A stretch of DNA of 64,000 bases, from contig NW_014577063.1 in the NCBI RefSeq assembly GCF_000485595.1, positions 789,434 through 853,433 of the forward strand, written 5' to 3'. This stretch comes from Priapulus caudatus (taxonomy: Eukaryota; Priapulida; Priapulimorpha; Priapulimorphida; Priapulidae). The notes below the pieces were generated by a model. It saw nothing but the letters and a program-made list of their open reading frames with translations. It searched no databases and was not told the DNA's origin. A program made the translations under genes and the position numbers. Of the stretch, positions 60,061 to 64,000 are shown in pieces; the first letter of the stretch is position 1, and each line of letters starts with the position of its first letter.

Positions 60061-60749
60061 CTGCACACAGATCAGTCAATTTCATATTTTACAAATTTAA
60101 ATAACAACGTATACCATCTGGCAGGTGACACTAGTAGACCAGTTTGCAACGTAGACATCCAGAAATTGTTTTTGGGGGTTTATCCTACTATTGTGCCAGA
60201 CCAAATTGTCCTACTAGGGGTTGGTTTATTTTATCTGTCTGTGTCACCACAGGAACTAGTCTCATGTCTATAGTGAGTGACAGTACTATCACCTACCTCC
60301 TGCTATATGTTAGCATTATATTCCAGGCATACGCAATGAGTCACCAACTTTACTAATACACAATTATACAACATGTAATAGAAAGACGCACATCATTTTC
60401 TTCCAGTCCTTGCATATAAGAATTATTTAGGACTCGCATAATTTTTTTAAGGTATAATGCAAAATCATGTAGTTTTAGCAGCAAAAGCTATTCGAATAGA
60501 AAAGTCTGAATCTCTGCAGTCTTATTGTCCCCAACAGAAACCAAAATCTAAGAAGTAATCTTATCTTAAGTTAACATAAATGTACAAGTATATTTCCTGA
60601 ACCAAGTATATGTAAATTCACAAACAATCCCAAAGTTGAATCCATATTACAATTCCCAGTCACCTTTAATTAAATTGCACGAATGTGGCATAATGTAACT
60701 TGGATTAAATCCGAACTAAACTAACTCAAGTATGGAGGCAGTCTTTTAC

Positions 60750-60893
60750 CTTATTTCGTTTGCGAGCCAACATGTCATCAAGCTCACCCTGGAGGAGAGT
60801 GACACGTTTCGTCAGCTGAGCATTTCGAAAATCGAGACTCTCAATCTCTTGTTGGAACTTTCGTATAGCCTGATCTTTCTCCTTGACATGTTC
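60750..60893 (-). CDS. PPP1R21: PPP1R21 exon (first coiled coil), clean copy
   Basis: 48 codons, acceptor TTTTATGTAG, donor GTAAAAG, phase 0. It encodes EHVKEKDQAIRKFQQEIESL, DFRNAQLTKRVTLLQGELDD and MLARKRNK, matching KMKDQSLRKLQQEMDSL...FRNLQLAKRVELLQDEL of vertebrate PPP1R21. Confidence 0.93.
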
Positions 60894-62086
60894 CTACATA
60901 AAAGCATAAAAGTAAATATATATAATATAATATATATATATATATATATACTATAAACTTGCATGATCATACATGCACTGGTAGTGTAGAGCCTATATTA
61001 TGACAGCCCAGTGCAGTAATATATATATACAATTTTGACTTGAGCCTAGTCTTTACTTGGTGTTAGGAAGTTAAATGCTTCAAATCTTGATTAACCTGTT
61101 ACATTGTGTATTGTAAATGCATATTTGCCCAGTAATGCAGAAATGTTGCATGTTTAACTAATCTGAATTGGAAGTATATTATGCATCTCAGGCCTCGATG
61201 CTTATTTTCAGATCTGGTTGTCCTGTCAAGCAACAAGAAGCAATTTTTACTTGGTTTTACTTGTCCAAAATTTACTTGCAATCTAGAGCCGTTAAGGTAC
61301 ATTTTTAGTTCAGTGTATATCATATTACAGTATATAATTATGGAAAATCGTAATGAAATTCACACAACGTTTATTTTTGCGAGCTGATTGCAGCTTTTTT
61401 CTCAATTCCAGGAAAGAGTTTTGCTGTCGCTCTCTCATACCAGCGGTGCCCACCCCCTACATATTCAGTAATGAACGTCCCACGGGACTGAAACAATCGG
61501 TGCACTTACCCCCCCCCCCCCCGTACTTCAATCAATGCCTCCCAGCCAGCAGGCATGTACACAGCCACGATTTGCACAGCCACAGACACGGGTGTAGCGG
61601 GCGGCTTTTTTTGGCGACTTTCGAAAATACAACGTGAGAAATGTCATGCGATAGCGCCCTGGCTCAAAGGATGCTAGGAATTTTACACAACTGGACATTT
61701 TTTAGTTGTCCGATCGGGCAACTAGCCAAGAGAATAATTTGTTCGACGTAGACTTTCACTTGTCCCGGGCAATCGACCAACCGTTAGTGTCGAGGGCTGC
61801 ATCTGCTATACTGGTTCACAGAAACCAGATAACATAACATAACAAGAATTGTATTCATGATTATATTTCAAGATATTCCTAATGCAACCCAGTGCTGCTT
61901 ATTTCTGCCACCTAGTGGTGATTTTCGAAAATATTGGAAATCAATTTGTGGAACTAATGACAACATGGATGGATAAGTTCATTTTCCATTCTACTAGCTG
62001 CACCTGACCATGTCAGGTAATCTAGCATGTGTACCAGACGTTTCTGGTTGTTACAAATTTGACAGTACTAGTATATAATAACTTAC

Positions 62087-62155
62087 CTTTAGCTGTGCTT
62101 CTTTTGACTGTTCATCTAGCACAGCTTTCTTCAGTACAGGAACTTGAGCCCGCAG
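62087..62155 (-). CDS. PPP1R21: PPP1R21 exon with the KLRAQ motif, clean copy
   Basis: 23 codons, acceptor ACATTTATAG, donor GTAAGT, phase 0. It encodes LRAQVPVLKKAVLDEQSK and EAQLK, the family-defining (K)LRAQ...VLKK..VDEQ segment. The exon with the start codon and the preceding KYQKLAQEYSK-type sequence was not identified. Confidence 0.92.
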
Positions 62156-62208
62156 CTATAAATGTGATCGATGAATATTCAATTCATTAATAATATTGTT
62201 TAATTACT

Positions 62209-62462
62209 CAGGTCCTTAGCCAGCTTTATATTGGGGGGGGGGTTCGTTTTTAAATGTTGGAAATTTGTGAGGGAGCATAGCGACCGAGCAGGGGGAGGGT
62301 GTTGGATGGGGGTGTCCCCCCTCCCACACGATGGAGATTTTGCAATTATTACACTAAAATGGAGTGATCTGGTGCATACCTGAGGTGAAATTCTTGCAAT
62401 TTTTTTTGCTTGGGGGGGGGGGTTCGTGCGAACCCCCCGAACCCCCCTTGGCTACGGGCCTG
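62209..62462. mobile_element. hAT-like MITE (CAGGTCCTTAGCC...GGCTACGGGCCTG)
   Basis: Inverse ends of the widespread CAGGCCCGTAGCC type, with G and C homopolymer blocks inside. Flanked by AATTACT at 62202-62208 and 62463-62469. In the PPP1R21 intron. Confidence 0.7.
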
Positions 62463-63019
62463 AATTACTTAGGATTATATTAGGTTAACTTAAGTTTGCT
62501 ATAACAGTACCAATATGCTAGATTTCAACACATACCAACTCACACTTGAAAAATGCTTTCTATAGCAAATAGAACTGGGTTGGACCCAAAATTACAAAAG
62601 CTATCTATAAAGTATAATGTCTATTGCAATACAGATGAGTTTTGCAGATTTTTGTGAGGCTGACCATGTACTTCTGAGATACAATGCATTGGATGCCGGT
62701 GGTGGTGAGTATTTGGATGGTGGGTGTGACGCTGACACAACTTCATAATTAACTTGGAAAATTTGTAACATATACACAGTATGTTTTCGTATGGTGATAA
62801 ATAACATTTACAACTGTTTTCTCGTGATACCAGAAAACCTTCCCACTGCTGATAGCTCTCCAACGTTTGCTGAACGGCAGCCATGACCACGGACAACCCT
62901 GGTCCCACTTTCAGGACCAAAAGGGCACCATTTTACCTAGATAGATTTGCTACCGCTAGACTACGCTGAAACGTGGCTTGTGCGTTGCGCTTGTAGTAGC
63001 TCTAGTACTAAAGCCCGCG

Positions 63020-63560
63020 TATATGGCATGTTTTTTGTTTCATAATTCGATTTTTGTTTTATGGTTGATTTTATCACATATAACATTTGATTTATCACAT
63101 ATAACATTCGATTTATCATATATAACATTTGATTTATCACATATATAACATTTGATTTATTGCATATAACATTTGATTTATCTCATATAATATTTGATTA
63201 TTTAATCATATGTTATATGCAATAAATCAACAATAATTCTCTGTTTTAAATGTTCACATTATTTGATTTTATATCAGAAAAGAGAATCAAACCATTCGAT
63301 CCTGGCATCAAACCATTCGGTTTTGGAATCGAATGCTTCGATTCACGGATCGAATGCTTCGATTCACGGATCGAATGATTCGATTCGCGGATCGAATGAT
63401 TCGATTCGCGGATCGAATGCTTCGATTCGCGGATCGAATGATTCGATTCGCGGATCGAATGATTCGATTCGCGGATCGAATGATTCGATTTGCAGATCGA
63501 ATAATTCGATTCCAAAATTGAATGATTCGATTCCAGAATCAAATGATTCGATTCCAGAAT
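63020..63560. repeat. 21-bp subterminal arrays of the inverted-repeat element, clean copy
   Basis: Starts TTTTTTGTTTCATAATTCGA, then ATTTATCACATATAACATTTG-type units (about 63075-63180), then about twelve 21-base units of the form GATCGAATGATTCGATTCGC (63320-63560). Every frame is open on both strands (for example SIRESNH or DRMIRFA heptads), a by-product of the repeat length. Confidence 0.85.
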
Positions 63561-64000
63561 CGAATCATACGATCCTGAAATTTATACCGGACCACGTTTC
63601 CGACTCAAGCGCCATCTATCAACAACTTGAGCAAAACGGCACTAGTTCAACTGGAGCATTTTTACATTATGATAATTAATAAATTTCTATAAACTATTAT
63701 AGCTCATAATAAGCAGAAGATATCAAATAATAATGTTACAATCTATTCTTAGCATTTTGAGTTGACAATGGGTAGTTTTGAACAATGTTTATGTTCAAAA
63801 CACCACACCAGCAAACCACCGCGAAAATGGCACACACTCGTTTTGTGTCTAGTCAACTTTGATTAACTCGTCCCGCTCCTCCTGCACCTCCATCTTACAC
63901 GCCCTCTATGATAGGTCCCTGCTACCGTGTCTGGTGCTACTCAACTCTCCTCCGCAGTCTTTCTCCCACCTACTCCGTCGTACTCCTCACCTTTCTCCAC

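Larger units (their letters stand above)
59920..64000. repeat. Clean copy of the PPP1R21 5' block
   Basis: Collinear with 48486-52660 and continuing into the 21-bp arrays and the start of the pyrimidine core, where the window ends. Its three exons are intact, so this copy carries the trustworthy sequence. Confidence 0.85.

Noticed and set aside
62800-62925. ATG followed by AAVQQTLESYQQW as the first PPP1R21 exon
   Set aside because: It lies in the right place and resembles a KYQ-type start, but the expected KLAQEYSK residues are absent and the donor (GTTTTC) is weak; the other copy disagrees in frame.

Overview
This window is animal nuclear DNA. The genes are split by GT-AG introns, the two best-recognised genes belong to animal families, the interstitial telomere arrays are TTAGGG/CCCTAA, and there are many long microsatellites and short inverted-repeat transposons. 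I read it as an invertebrate with vertebrate-type telomere repeats, but cannot name the species. All exons were assembled by hand from the sequence, with splice phases checked base by base. No database search was possible.

Layout. 1-21.9 kb: no recognisable gene. It holds a 3-kb segment present twice in direct orientation (1-2996 and 10030-12896), small fold-back transposons, a 97-bp higher-order satellite at 16.2-16.7 kb, a telomere-array-bearing repeat at 18.8 kb, and an assembly gap (13236-13879) inside a GA/CT palindrome. 22.0-35.5 kb, plus strand: the 3' part of a CRIM1-like gene, with two cysteine-rich VWC-type modules on four exons. It is followed by two phase-compatible terminal exons, each encoding its own transmembrane helix and cytoplasmic tail. 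35.5-39.3 kb: nothing recognised. 39.3-46.8 kb, minus strand: 14 consecutive exons of PPP1R21 (the KLRAQ/TTKRSYEDQ coiled-coil endosomal protein), one intron apparently using a GC donor. 48.5-52.7 kb: the next three PPP1R21 exons, but riddled with insertions. 54.1-55.3 kb: nested repeats. 56.0-59.6 kb, plus strand: the first five exons of a NEMO/optineurin-family gene, missing its UBAN and zinc-finger 3' half. 59.9-64.0 kb: a second, clean copy of the PPP1R21 5' block, again on the minus strand.

How it fits together. PPP1R21 and the NEMO/optineurin-like gene are arranged head to head. The two copies of the PPP1R21 5' block bracket the NEMO/optineurin exons. The left copy differs from the right by an insertion-dominated error pattern that breaks all three exons, while the right copy is fully in frame. 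The simplest reading is one locus represented twice, once by uncorrected long-read sequence. A real degenerate duplication is the alternative.

The most interesting biology is the pair of alternative terminal exons of the CRIM1-like gene, whose tails end in a shared EL.S..LL.NGE motif. Next come several small transposon families: CAAGAGC-ended fold-backs, 8-bp-TSD fold-backs starting CACAGGCACTTG or CACTGGCAGCAGA, a repeat that carries TTAGGG arrays, and an inverted-repeat element with 21-bp subterminal arrays.
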